A DNA stretch of 64,000 bases, taken from positions 124,001-188,000 of the forward strand of contig MZZL01000402.1 of assembly GCA_002749535.1 (NCBI GenBank), read 5' to 3'. Below are positions 23,144 through 33,395 of this stretch, one piece after another. This DNA comes from Apophysomyces variabilis. Lineage: Eukaryota > Mucoromycota > Mucoromycetes > Mucorales > Mucoraceae. The position numbers and the translations under genes are program-made. Within the stretch, counting starts at the first letter, position 1, and every line of letters begins with the position of its first letter. The notes under the pieces are model-generated. The model did not search any database, was not told where the DNA came from, and was given only the letters and a program-made list of their open reading frames with translations.

Positions 23144-24172
23144 ATGACAAATTATCCATCTATGCCCATTTTCGACGTTCTATCAATATGCAAGAATAAG
23201 CCTCCAATTCATGCCGCAACAAACGCAACACATCAACATCTGCGACAGCCTGTCAACGCCTTCAACCAAACTATGTACCACAACAACCAATCTTTCGACC
23301 CCCTTTCCTCCTTTTGTAACTGTGCTGTCACTCATGGTCTGGTTCTGGCAACTAACCATAGTTATGTGTATATGCCGGTATGCAGTTCTGTTGTCCATTC
23401 TAGTACAGTTGAATGCTCTACCCCGAAAATATCGATACATCCTTCGACAGATACCATTGCCATTTGCACATCGTCTTCTTCCATGGCGGAAATTTCTTAC
23501 CCAGCTACGATGAACAGGGACCATATAATTGTACCCTCAACGCCTTATTCCCAACAGGCAGCTCTTGCTAATGGGAGCGAGCTTATCAGCACCACCGAAA
23601 ATTCTTATATCTGTCACCAACCTATTTTGCACTCTGGCTGTTCTGGAACGCCACAGAATGCTTTGCCAATAAATTCGGAACCAATCCAGCAAGAACTCCT
23701 TCAGATTCAGCAACCTATTTCCGAAACGGATTGGATTATTCGTGACCCTAGTCAAACTACTACAATTGACTCTCCAACCGGAGGCTTTCAGAGAGATCCG
23801 CTATCACTGACTTATCATGAACAGCCCAGTTATCACGAAGCAGATTTTCCAAGCGCATCTGGGACTTCTTCAGACGGCAGTGTCGTATCCGATCAAAGTC
23901 CTACATCTAATCATCTTTGTATTCCTGGAGAATCTTGGACAGACCTTTTGCCATTCAAATCTCGGTTTCCATGCATGCCATGTGAAAGGTCATATAGTAG
24001 TCCAGGCGCTCTAAAACGCCATCAAAGAACAGATGCACATCTAAAAAGAGTGGGTGCTGATCCTGAGAAGTATCACTGCTACTTATGCCGAAAATGTGGG
24101 AGGAAGTACAACCGTCTTGATTCGCTCCGCCGTCATGCAAAAACTATTCATAGGAAACTATTATCGTCATGA
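23144..24172 (+). CDS. C2H2 zinc-finger protein D (two fingers)
   Basis: Only plus-strand member of the zinc-finger cluster; single exon, 342 aa, start MTNYPSMPIFDVLSICK. The N-terminal region is Ser/Thr/Pro/Gln rich and unstructured-looking (LLQIQQPISETDW, SASGTSSDGSVVSDQSPTS). Finger 1 is CMPCERSYSSPGALKRHQ then RTDAH (Cx2Cx12Hx5H). The linker is LKRVGADPEKYHCYL. Finger 2 is CRKCGRKYNRLDSLRRHA then KTIH (Cx2Cx12Hx4H). There is a short basic tail after the last His. It is head-to-head with gene C across a 3.3 kb gap. An A-tract about 20 bases after the stop may belong to the 3' end signal. Confidence 0.86.
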   Translation: MTNYPSMPIFDVLSICKNKPPIHAATNATHQHLRQPVNAFNQTMYHNNQSFDPLSSFCNCAVTHGLVLATNHSYVYMPVCSSVVHSSTVECSTPKISIHPSTDTIAICTSSSSMAEISYPATMNRDHIIVPSTPYSQQAALANGSELISTTENSYICHQPILHSGCSGTPQNALPINSEPIQQELLQIQQPISETDWIIRDPSQTTTIDSPTGGFQRDPLSLTYHEQPSYHEADFPSASGTSSDGSVVSDQSPTSNHLCIPGESWTDLLPFKSRFPCMPCERSYSSPGALKRHQRTDAHLKRVGADPEKYHCYLCRKCGRKYNRLDSLRRHAKTIHRKLLSS

Positions 24173-26367
24173 TATCTGAACTGTCGAAAAAAAAAAAATA
24201 AAACGTCTCGTTTTGATTATGGATAAACTTAACGCTCTATTGATGTCCTCTGTTTATTTTTTTTCTCTCTTTTCGTACCAATACCTTGCAAAATACGAAG
24301 GTTTTATGGCAATTGTAAGGAACGCTAATATTAGGATAATATGTAGGTATGGGTAACATGGAATCTTTAAGCTTATAATTCAAACCAGGACCAAAGAGTG
24401 GATGCATAGAAGGCAACGAACAAACCCAGATCTCAGGGGAGATGCACTGTCTGCCGAAAGCTGAAATCGTGACAAGCTTCAGAGGAATCAAATTGACTTC
24501 GGTTTGTAAGGAGAGCCCTGGGTGACAAAGTTTTTCAGGAGATGCAAGGCATATTTTTAGGACAATGAAATAGAAAGATTACGTGTTATTGCGAATACGA
24601 ACGTAATATATTAAACTGTTTTTGTTGGCAACTTGTTGATCAACTCTTAAAAGAAGGGATCTCCAACGCGTTCTTATAGATATCAATGTCAACGACGCAG
24701 AAATCAGGCAATGAACCGAATTCTATAGGAGTTTTCTTCATACATTAGACTTGCCACAGACATAAATTGGAACATGTAACGTAAAAAGAAAGTTACGTTT
24801 CTTTCTCGGCCTAGGTTTCGTAATGTCGCGCGAAATAATGGAACCCAAACCGTTTCTGTGACATATACGCAGGGGAACTATAACACTGTCTGATTATGAG
24901 CCACTATACGCCATCTTTTTACTGTCAAGTATCGCATATGTTGTAACCTTCTCCAGATTCTTCGTTTTACTAATTTGACGATCTAAAACATATATTCCTG
25001 GTTTCTAACCATCGATGGATAAAAACTGGTATATTTTAAGAGAAATAAGCCGCGTGCAAACAATTAAGAACGTTGCCCATATGATCAAATGAAAAAGAGA
25101 AAGTTATTTATTGCCCATACTTGCTAAGAGCTTGATGGGATCTATTATGATTTATGTCGTACACACTGATGCACGAATCAAAAAAAGATTCAGGCAGATC
25201 ATGTTGTTCTTAACTTCCTTGAGTGCTCTATTCGTAATAAGGACCAACCGATCATGTTAGCTACGTATATTATCACCGCAACATATACAGTATTCCCCAA
25301 AAATAATTTCGCAAACTACGAAAATTAAAGTTGCAGTGCAGTGGAATTAAATGTCGCAGCAAATGAAAAAAAAAAAATTCAATGCCGTCCTTTTTCTGCT
25401 TAGATACCGCTTTACCTCATTTTAAAAGTGCATGCACATCCTTAAGCTATCCCCTATGCCCACTATTAAACAGTCAAAAGCAGAACTTGCTGCTGTCAAG
25501 GCTGAAATTAGTAGGCTCAAACAACACAACGCTTCCCTTCTCCAGATGGTAGGCTCTAGTTTCCCTAGACACCAAGTCAGTTGAATCTATTTCCTCTAAT
25601 ACAACCCGTCCATTCAATCCACATGCCTAATACATATCGATATCTCCGCAAAAACCTATCCATCGCATCAGGGGCCTTGTCCGGCCTGCTGTCGCCCGCT
25701 TCTTCCTTGCAAAAAGGCTTTTTTGATACTCACGCCCTTCCCCGATATTTTTCCATCCCCCCTCAATTTTTATCAGATTGATCTAGCTCGGGCGGACACA
25801 GTTATTATTTTTGCGCTTATTTGAACCACTGAATAAACCCAAGAAACTAGATAGTGCTAGATTGAAATTCACTTAGCTTGAAAAAGAAAGTAGTCCACAA
25901 ACCTCTATAAGACGCATCCAGAGTCTGTAAGCTAGAATAATGACATATCTAATGCTCTTAACAACCTATTCCCTAAGGAAATCGACTTCTTAATATCAGA
26001 ATTTGAGATGCGTTGCGAGTTGTCAAAATGTCCTACTTGCAAAAAGATCAATAAAGGGTACTTTATGTATTCTTGCACTTTTACTGCAATGAATATGATC
26101 TGGGTGGGCTAGCAGGAAAAACGCCAATGAAAAGCATGTCGCCCCACTTGTTTATTTTTTTTTCACGTGTCGTTTTCGTTCTTTTCCCGCCATTTTCTGT
26201 GAGCATGAAATAATTTTTGATTTAACATAGACATTGAGGTATTATTGACGGAAACAGTACACCGAGTTATAAACTATATCCACACGTGTAATATCTATGT
26301 ATCATTCCATGCAAATCCATTGTACAATGAAATGGAAATGACATAAAACTATGTAAACATTGTTTGG
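24173..26367. other. Gene-poor intergenic region
   Basis: AT-rich, with no supported gene except the short leucine-zipper-like ORF at 25456-25584. CACGTG-containing sites lie at about 26163 (after a T-tract) and 26284, shortly before the Fanzor pseudogene. I found no inverted terminal repeat marking the left end of that element. Confidence 0.45.
25456..25584 (+). CDS. Short leucine-zipper-like ORF
   Basis: 42-residue frame, MPTIKQSKAELAAVKAEISR then LKQHNASLLQM, with hydrophobic residues at roughly heptad spacing (L, V, I, L, L, L), typical of a coiled coil. A GTAGGC after the zipper could be a donor, but the only nearby acceptor would make a 32-base intron, which is too short. It may be the first exon of a gene whose rest is lost, or a micropeptide. 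Confidence 0.2.
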   Translation: MPTIKQSKAELAAVKAEISRLKQHNASLLQMVGSSFPRHQVS

Positions 26368-29114
26368 ATGCACCCGAAGAACATAGTTTACAACTTCAAG
26401 GACCGTTACTGCGATTACCTTCGATTACGACTGAAAGAAGTGGCTCAAGTACCAGTTGGTTGGCCTGCTCCAGATCAAGGAAGATTCGATGAATTCATTC
26501 AAGATATTATCAATTCTGTTCATGATGGAATTCAATATGTAGCTGCACAGGAACGACAGCCGAGATTCCAATACATCGCTGAAGCTAATATCCGTGAACA
26601 AGTCAACAAGTTTGTGACCAACATGGTGACCGATACAAGAACTCGATTGAAGCATTTGATGGAGGCAGATGCCGACTTGAATTTGAGAATCATGCAACGG
26701 TGCCTCCAGGATGGCCAAGAAACAGGGACAAGCTTATCGCTGCTTTATTTCAACGAATCTGGGGAATATCGGTCGATATTAGCGAAGCTGGTGCTGGTTA
26801 AGAAGATTTTGAAGAGCATGAACAAAGAGGAAGAACGTCAAGCAACTGGCGACATTCTTGCTGGTTTAGCAAACGATGTTCATACCCAGATTGAAGATTT
26901 CATTACGGCTGAGCGCAATCTCCAAGTAAAAGGGTGTCCGAAGTCAATCTGTCCGAATGCCTTGGTGAGAATGGGAGACAAGGAACAAACCGTGGTCACA
27001 ATGATGAAGAGAACGGTGATGAAGATGCCGAGGATGATGTGCTCCACTGAACTTATGGAGCCAAACTTTCCAAGACAAAGGCTGCAAGATTGATCCCGTT
27101 TATGGTCTATTTCCTGGAAAGGCGAGAAGGCAATTCCCAATCTTTCGTTTTATGTCTTCTCCAAGCACATCATCGTATCGCTATCCCTTTCAATCTTTCC
27201 TTTACGACAACTTTGCTCGCTCGCATTGAGAATTTCTCTCGTCCTATCATTCAGCAATTGGAGCAAGAATTAACAGCTGGTCCCAATGCTTGACGCATTG
27301 CTGAATTGACAAGAGGTCAGTAGAAGTTATTAATTGTATGTAGTTGAGCAAATTCACTTGTATTTCAATTACAAAGAGAGACAATCTACAAAATGCATGT
27401 GTAAGACTCCAGGGCATCAAGAGCAGAGATCCATTCAGCGCACTCTTCGACATCCGTCAGCAAGCTACCATTACAAGAGACGGAGGCGTTGATGTCCGAG
27501 ACCGGGGGTTACATGCGATGGTTGAACCAGCGAATACCGGGCAATGAAAACAAGCTTCGTTTATCTCGAGGTCGTGTCTTTCGCACTGACGGTGTTCGCC
27601 TATATTGCATATATAATGATTGGCTCAGGTCTCGTCGTGGAAATACTACATGCAAGTGTTTGACGGAGCTCAGACGAACAACAAGAGAGACGCTGAAGGA
27701 CACATGGCAAGCCGGCTCATCTGGGGATCAGTACGATTATCTCCAGCATTACGATGGTGTGGTTTGGTCTGGACTTTGGAGAAGTATGTGCTGCTGCAAG
27801 TGTATTCTGACCGAGAGAGCCTGGACTATATGGTTCCCAGCTCATTATTAAGAGAGGCTATCTGTATGGCAGAACTATTCCAAACCACGACTGGTTAGAA
27901 GCTCGCAAGACTGCCCATAACATTGACGACATCGAGGCTGCTTTAAGTGAAGGACCACCACGAAGCACTTATGACAGATATCGGGAGTACCTGCGACAGC
28001 TCAAGACAAACGACAATGGTCTTGCGGTTATGGAAGTTTTACTCCAACCGATCTGTCCGTCGCAGAACCTGAGACAATGCGATATCTCAGAGATCGTGTA
28101 TTGACAAGGCTTGCTACATCATCACGAATCAATCTCGGCGTATTTTCGACATGAATCACGAAATGGATGATAATCAAAGACATATCGATGAGCCTCGTCT
28201 TGTTTATGCCTTTGGCTTTCACGGAATGAGTCGAAAGTCAAGACGAGGGACTTTGGCGTCTATGGACCACAAGATTGCCAATGCTTTGTACCGGAAGATC
28301 AAGCAGAAGAATCGAAACAAGGACAGACAACATGCCGACGTGTGCAGTCGAGTCGATGAATATCTCACATCGAAGGTATGTTGTCGCTGTTCCAAAGAAG
28401 GTCAAGACCGACGTGTCGACTTTTTGCGACGACCTCCTACGGCACCGGTACAAGACAGAGCTCGATTGGAGAACGGTCAGGAGAAAGTGTTGCGCGTAGT
28501 TCAGTGTGCGAACTGTGGTCGAACGTTCCACCGCGATGGTAATGCAGCAGACAACCAGGCTACCATTGCACGATACATGCTACGGTTTCAGCAGCGTCCT
28601 CGTTGGTACATCCGTCCGTCAAGGCGTCTGGAAGCGGCTGGCAAAGAGGAGGCGATGGTGATGATTGGTCGTGCAGGGCTTCAACAGAGAGATAGTGGTG
28701 GAGGTGACGGAGGTGCCTGAGATTGCCGAACCTCAAAGGCACCCTAGCGAAGGGATGGCGGTGACAACCCCTCCCCGTGAAATGGCGGTGATATCCCCTT
28801 CAGCAGAAAGAGAGATGGCAGTGACAATCCCTCTAGAAGAGCGAGCTAGTGGCCGAGAGGTAGCGGGGGCACAGGAAGTGCCTGGGATTGCCGAGCCTCG
28901 ACGACGCCCTAGCAAAGAAGCGGCTGTGATAACCCCAACTGCACGACGTCGAACAAGAGCCAGCCAAACCGAGACTATGGTTGACCCACCCAGGTCTCGC
29001 AGACGAATCAGCCAACGAGAAGAGGAAAGAGCAGAATCGTCCCGAGCTCCTTTAAGGCGATCTGAGAGGCAGCAAGCAAAAAGGCAGAAAAGGATCCACG
29101 AGTCAAGTGGATAG
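26368..29114 (+). pseudogene. Degenerate Fanzor (eukaryotic TnpB-like RNA-guided nuclease) gene
   Basis: A broken TnpB/Fanzor gene spread over several frames. (1) 26368-27093: intact helical N-terminal block of 241 codons, start MHPKNIVYNFKDRYCDYL. (2) About 27567-27620, another frame: RGRVFRTDGVRLYCIYNDW, the TDG segment that precedes the nuclease core. (3) 27766-27807, the first frame again: GLDFGEVCAAASVF, the RuvC-I motif with its catalytic Asp, then TGA at 27808-27810. The same frame continues with LIIKRGYLYGRTIPNHDWL and NIDDIEAALSEGPPRSTYD. (4) 28151-28720, third frame: LVYAFGFHGMSRKS, then DEYLTSKVCCRCSKEG (28379 on) and VVQCANCGRTFHRDGNAADN, the TnpB zinc ribbon plus RuvC-III Asp at 28535-28537. 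(5) 28665-29114: basic, proline-rich tail in yet another frame. At least three frame changes and an in-frame stop mean no intact product. Introns could explain some shifts but not the stop in the core. Some frame pieces between 27093 and 27489 remain unplaced. Confidence 0.82.
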
Positions 29115-30268
29115 GGCTTTTACGCCGGTATTTATTGTTATTTTTCTTCTATTACTCATCAACTGAAATCTATATATGCACTTGGCGGGAAGATGGATAT
29201 GGCATTGTCAGTTTTATAACAGGTATGTAAAAATTGGTCAATTCCAACTCTTATAACACGACAATTAGTATGATTTGTTAGCGTCAAGCCCAGTTTCCAA
29301 AACGTGCCAACTGAATTTGCTAGATGCGACTTTTAATTTTTGGAAATAAAGTATACATTACCTATTCTGTTTACTTATTCGGAGTTGAAATGTCCACCGA
29401 CCCAGCTCAGAGTGGTCTCTGTGTGGACAGGACACAGATCATCTTCCCAATAGAAACATAAAAGGAAAATCCTCAATTCTTGCCATGGAAATTATTTTTT
29501 CATCGTTTGAAGTACTCATACACGTTGTCCTCTGCAGCTTTGGTAGGTGACCAAAACAGTGTTGGCTCAAGTAGGACCAATGGGACCAAGAAAAAGAAGG
29601 TTACGGAGAGCCTGCGGAGTTAAGTCCGACCGATTTACAATTGGAGATGGCAAGTTAGCAACAGTCCTTTCTAAGCAATACATAGACAGAATGCGTTACT
29701 AACGATATGATGAAAGCAACAAAATCAGCTTTTTCCGGGAAGATCCGCTCCGTGTTTTATCTTACCCTTCTTTATCTTGTATTCTGCATAGAGCAACAGC
29801 AAGTTAACCGAGGCCTTATCCAAAAGAGATAACAGTTGTAACGATCTTATTAACCAATCACGACGAGATAAAATAATTATGCGTTTAAGAAAAGGCTTGT
29901 TCATGTATATCGGAAGACATGTCCTACTGAAAAATTCTAAATAAGCATAATATGAGCAAAATTGAAGTTGCGATCGTGCTAAGCGGAGCGTATTACTGCT
30001 ATGATACGCTTGTTCTTGGTGACGATTGTTTACCCTAATACTGTTTATTGAACAGTTTTTACGCTACTCTAAATAAATTTTGCGTCCATGCAAGGATCAA
30101 GTTTGCGCTAAAAGGGATATAAATATGCGTCATAGTAAATGGATTATGCGGGAAATATATTTTACTTACGTGAACTTGTCCCTTCCGTGGACACAAAATT
30201 CATTCGAGCAGCATAAAAGAATGTTCATGGTTAGTAAATGGAAGGATAGCTTGACATCTTTTTTTACT

Positions 30269-30340
30269 TACCCCCGAAGGGTAATCCTACCCAAAGGTAG
30301 GGGCCGGCCCCGCACCTGTATCGGTGGGGGCGGCGAGAGA
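30269..30340. repeat. GC-rich cluster of short hairpins
   Basis: Within AT-rich DNA, about 70 bases form a run of self-complementary units: ACCCCCGAAGGGT, CCTACCCAAAGGTAGG (6-base stem, CAAA loop), the perfect palindrome GGGGCCGGCCCC, then CCGCACCTGTATCGGTGGGGGCGG minus flanks as another stem. Such chained GC hairpins recall the double-hairpin elements and GC clusters of fungal mitochondrial genomes, so it may be a mobile hairpin element or mitochondrial insert. Coding by the overlapping minus-strand frame is unlikely. Confidence 0.6.
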
Positions 30341-30679
30341 GGCGTACGGCTTCCATGAGCGGTCGGTATAAATGTAACGCACTGCAGAGGACTTGAAGCG
30401 ATGCAACACCTGGCGAGGACTTGGAAGCAGAAGATAACGAATGACACTGTGCATAAACAGACAAGATTTGTTTTTCACTTATCGAGTGGAGTGCAGAGAG
30501 CTTACTCACACAACCAAGGTGGTTCGGGACAGAGGTCATGCAGGCTAAAGGTTGCAAAAGAGGGATATCAGTCATTCTGTACATATAATCAATGTGAAGT
30601 ACATACCGGGGATGTCTTGGATAACAGAGCCAAAGAATTGAAAAGATGTTGTCGCTTAGTATCTTGTCATAGATAATGT

Positions 30680-30830
30680 ACCCATCCATACACCAGTCAA
30701 GGTTAAGCAGTTGGTCGAAGAAAGAGGATACAAATGCCTCTATCTTCCTCTCTACTCTTTCTTTCTCAACCCAATAAAAGAGTTTTGGGCCCAAGTGAAG
30801 GCTGGGGTATAAAGGAGCCCTTACGAGTTG
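30680..30830 (-). mobile_element. Possible decayed Tc1/mariner-type DDE transposase C-terminus
   Basis: On the minus strand one frame reads LVRAPLYPSLHLGPKLFYWV then EKERVERKIEAF. This can be laid beside the typical PPYSPxLNPIExFWSxVKxxVKR block of DDE transposases with small gaps. A neighbouring frame gives YTPAFTWAQNSFIGLRKKE over the same bases. The glutamate of the NPIE triad is not visible, stops lie just upstream, and no terminal repeats were found. Weak, pattern-based call. Confidence 0.25.
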
Positions 30831-32393
30831 ACATTAACCTTCAAGAACGTATTGTTCAAGAAGCGCGAAAAGTAAGCGCCTAGACTGTCAAGGATGAATC
30901 AGACAATCTGAGACCTTTTTCGTTAGATGCAATAATAGAGAACCACTTCTTTAAATAAACTCGTTTTGCTGTGGTTTGGAATAAACTATCTCAGTAAATA
31001 GTGAACATGGACACGACTATGTACGCAAAGAAGGGTAGTCTGACCGCAAATATTTTTCATCCAATCATGCAAAAGCATTTTTTGGATTCCGCAAATAGAA
31101 AATAGAAACACGCAGACAATTGGAAAAACACAGTAAATGAAGAAACAACGAGAGGATGATGTGTAAATAAAAGTGATACAAAGTCAATTAACCTTAGCCA
31201 AATGAATTCTTTCCATGTAAATAACTCTTGTTACTTCTGCCGCAAGATCCAGTTTGCGAACACGTTGCCGCCTTACGAATTTTGTGAAGATCGTAATTGC
31301 TGTAGTCTTATTTACAGTATAAACGACCCAATCTTTCTGTCTTTCCACGTTGATTATATATTGACAATAAAACAGTCCGTCTAATGACTTTGCGTTTACA
31401 GATGATGCTTCATTGACTTTGCAATGCAGGCTAGTTCGCTCTTTTCGGGTTAATCTTTCCGCTTACTAAGATTTAGTGATGCGATACCAAGAACCAATCA
31501 CGATATTGACCAAGGTTACAAAGCTTTGGTTTAGAGTTCACATCATTTCAAAATCCGGGCATATGATCGCGCCTTAATTACGCACCTGCTATTAAAAGCT
31601 CTGCATGTAACATAAGAACAACTGATACAACGTAACTGAAAGGCCTATGTACATAAGTAAGTGAAAGCTAACTTAGCATTTGCATACAAGTTTATGGCCC
31701 AATGTCCAGAGAATGATGCATACTAACCAGTCAATGTATGTTATGAATTGGAAGCGTTCATTGATTTTGCTTGCTACTCGTTGGGTAGATTCACATTTAC
31801 TCGCACCTTGTCTACAGCACATGTATGAAAACCCGGATCTAAAGAAACGTTACTTCCCCCTGACTGCTTTCTTTTAGAAATGTGTGTGCATGGTCGTCTC
31901 TTTAGTGAAATGCCTAATTCGTCTTGTCTTGTCGGAAAGATCGGTTACTGCACACGACAATTACTTTTATGCCGACCCGTGCCAAACCTTAAATGCTCGA
32001 GCCACATGCGGCCTTTAGGCATGGTCCATCCAAAAAAAAAATCCAACCATACAAGACAAATATAGACTCGAACGTCTAAAGATAGCAATCATAGGGACCA
32101 CTCAAAACATGATTTGAAAATGAATCGAAAAGCGACCAGTTGTTACTGGGAATGGGATAAATAAACCCTGGATTATTGGATGTTTGTGTATATTTGGTAC
32201 ATTAGCAACATTTGAAAATAATCGAGCCAGCGAATACATAAAAGTTGCGGTGAGGTTGAATTAACATACAAAACGTTTCTTTTGCGCCAAGAATGAGGCA
32301 CCTTTTTCCTTTAGGACACTGAAGAGCATAGGTTTCAACTTCAGATTTCCGTCCTGGTTACACGGCGTATGTGTCAGAGATAGTCACTAGGTC

Positions 32394-33395
32394 TCAAACC
32401 GTGGAAGCCACATGGGCATGCTTCATATGTCTCACCATCGTATCTTTTCGACCGAATGACTTGTTACAGTCCTGACATTTGTACCTAGTCAATTCCAGAG
32501 GCAGTTTGCCATTCAGTGCCTTGTGATGTTTCTTGGACAGTTGATGACGCTTTAGAACACCCTTGCTGCCGTAGATTTTGTTGCATGGTATGCATTGCAG
32601 TGACTGGGTAACGGAAGGTGTTGTTTCCCGTGCTATTGCAGGTGTGGAGCAATAGGTGAGGTCTGGCGTTTGATCTCCTTCTGCTGAATTAGGCTGACTG
32701 CTTCCGGCTCTTGAGGTGCCAGCAACAGCAGAACTGGATTTTTGAGGGACAGGCTCCGAAGCTTGATACTGCACGCAAGGTTGAAATAAGTGCTCATCTA
32801 TAACACTATCGTTGATCGAACAGTTACCCACTAAAGCGGGGTTAATATCTTCATGGATAAAGAAACTGGCAGTGCTTGGTGCTTGAGTAATTTGTGACAA
32901 GTCTTCAAGGTAAGCTGGAGTATCGTCAGGAAGGAAAGAGCGAGAGGAGTTTAATGGCTGGATGGCCACTGGATTTGTGTTAGATACAAGAGCCGATATA
33001 CGAAGCAGCATTTCATCACAAGTCTCCTTCAGTCTATAGACAGCATAATGATGATTCGTTATTTCCTGTCGAAAAGACATCAGGCTATTGTAGACAGCGG
33101 TAGTAAGACTGTCATCAAGGTCATTGTGTTGAAAAGAAAGTTTGCAAGGATTCGGGTGTCGACGATCCATTTTGGAGGTAAATATCGATCTAGGAAAAAG
33201 ACCTTGAAATTTATAGACCTTTTCTCCCAGTGCTGCATAGCTATCCATCCAAAAAAGGACCCATCTCTCGTGCTGATCCATTGTGGCGTCGAAATTGTTT
33301 CTTGGACACCCTCTGATTGGGTACAAGTCTTTAATGTGGTGGCGAAGCTCGAGCTTTCCCCCATTTGTGAGCTCGTTCGCTGTCGATTCTGCCAA
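32394..33395 (-). CDS. C2H2 zinc-finger protein E (two fingers)
   Basis: Fifth member of the cluster; single exon, 333 aa, start MAESTANELTNGGKLELR. The N-terminal half is more structured than in the others (IKDLYPIRGCPRNNF, DQHERWVLFWMDSYAALGEK, LMSFRQEITNHHYAVYRLK). A Ser/Thr/Pro region with TPDLTYCSTPAIARETTPS follows and parallels ALSYCSTPGEV of gene B. Finger 1 is CIPCNKIYGSKGVLKRHQ then LSKKH (Cx2Cx12Hx5H). Finger 2 is CQDCNKSFGRKDTMVRHM then KHAH (Cx2Cx12Hx4H). The linker is the longest of the family. Likely nuclear; target unknown. Confidence 0.84.
   Translation of the reverse strand: MAESTANELTNGGKLELRHHIKDLYPIRGCPRNNFDATMDQHERWVLFWMDSYAALGEKVYKFQGLFPRSIFTSKMDRRHPNPCKLSFQHNDLDDSLTTAVYNSLMSFRQEITNHHYAVYRLKETCDEMLLRISALVSNTNPVAIQPLNSSRSFLPDDTPAYLEDLSQITQAPSTASFFIHEDINPALVGNCSINDSVIDEHLFQPCVQYQASEPVPQKSSSAVAGTSRAGSSQPNSAEGDQTPDLTYCSTPAIARETTPSVTQSLQCIPCNKIYGSKGVLKRHQLSKKHHKALNGKLPLELTRYKCQDCNKSFGRKDTMVRHMKHAHVASTV

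Larger units (their letters stand above)
29115..32393. other. Gene-poor region downstream of the Fanzor pseudogene
   Basis: No intact gene. It holds the possible decayed transposase end near 30.68-30.83 kb and the GC-rich hairpin cluster at 30269-30340. Any guide-RNA end of the Fanzor element should lie just after 29114, but I could not define it. Otherwise AT-rich with scattered short frames. Confidence 0.45.

Noticed and set aside
30264..30794. 176-codon minus-strand frame as an intact gene
   Set aside because: It runs through the GC hairpin cluster, has no domain as a whole, and only a short part resembles a decayed transposase; treated as a remnant instead.
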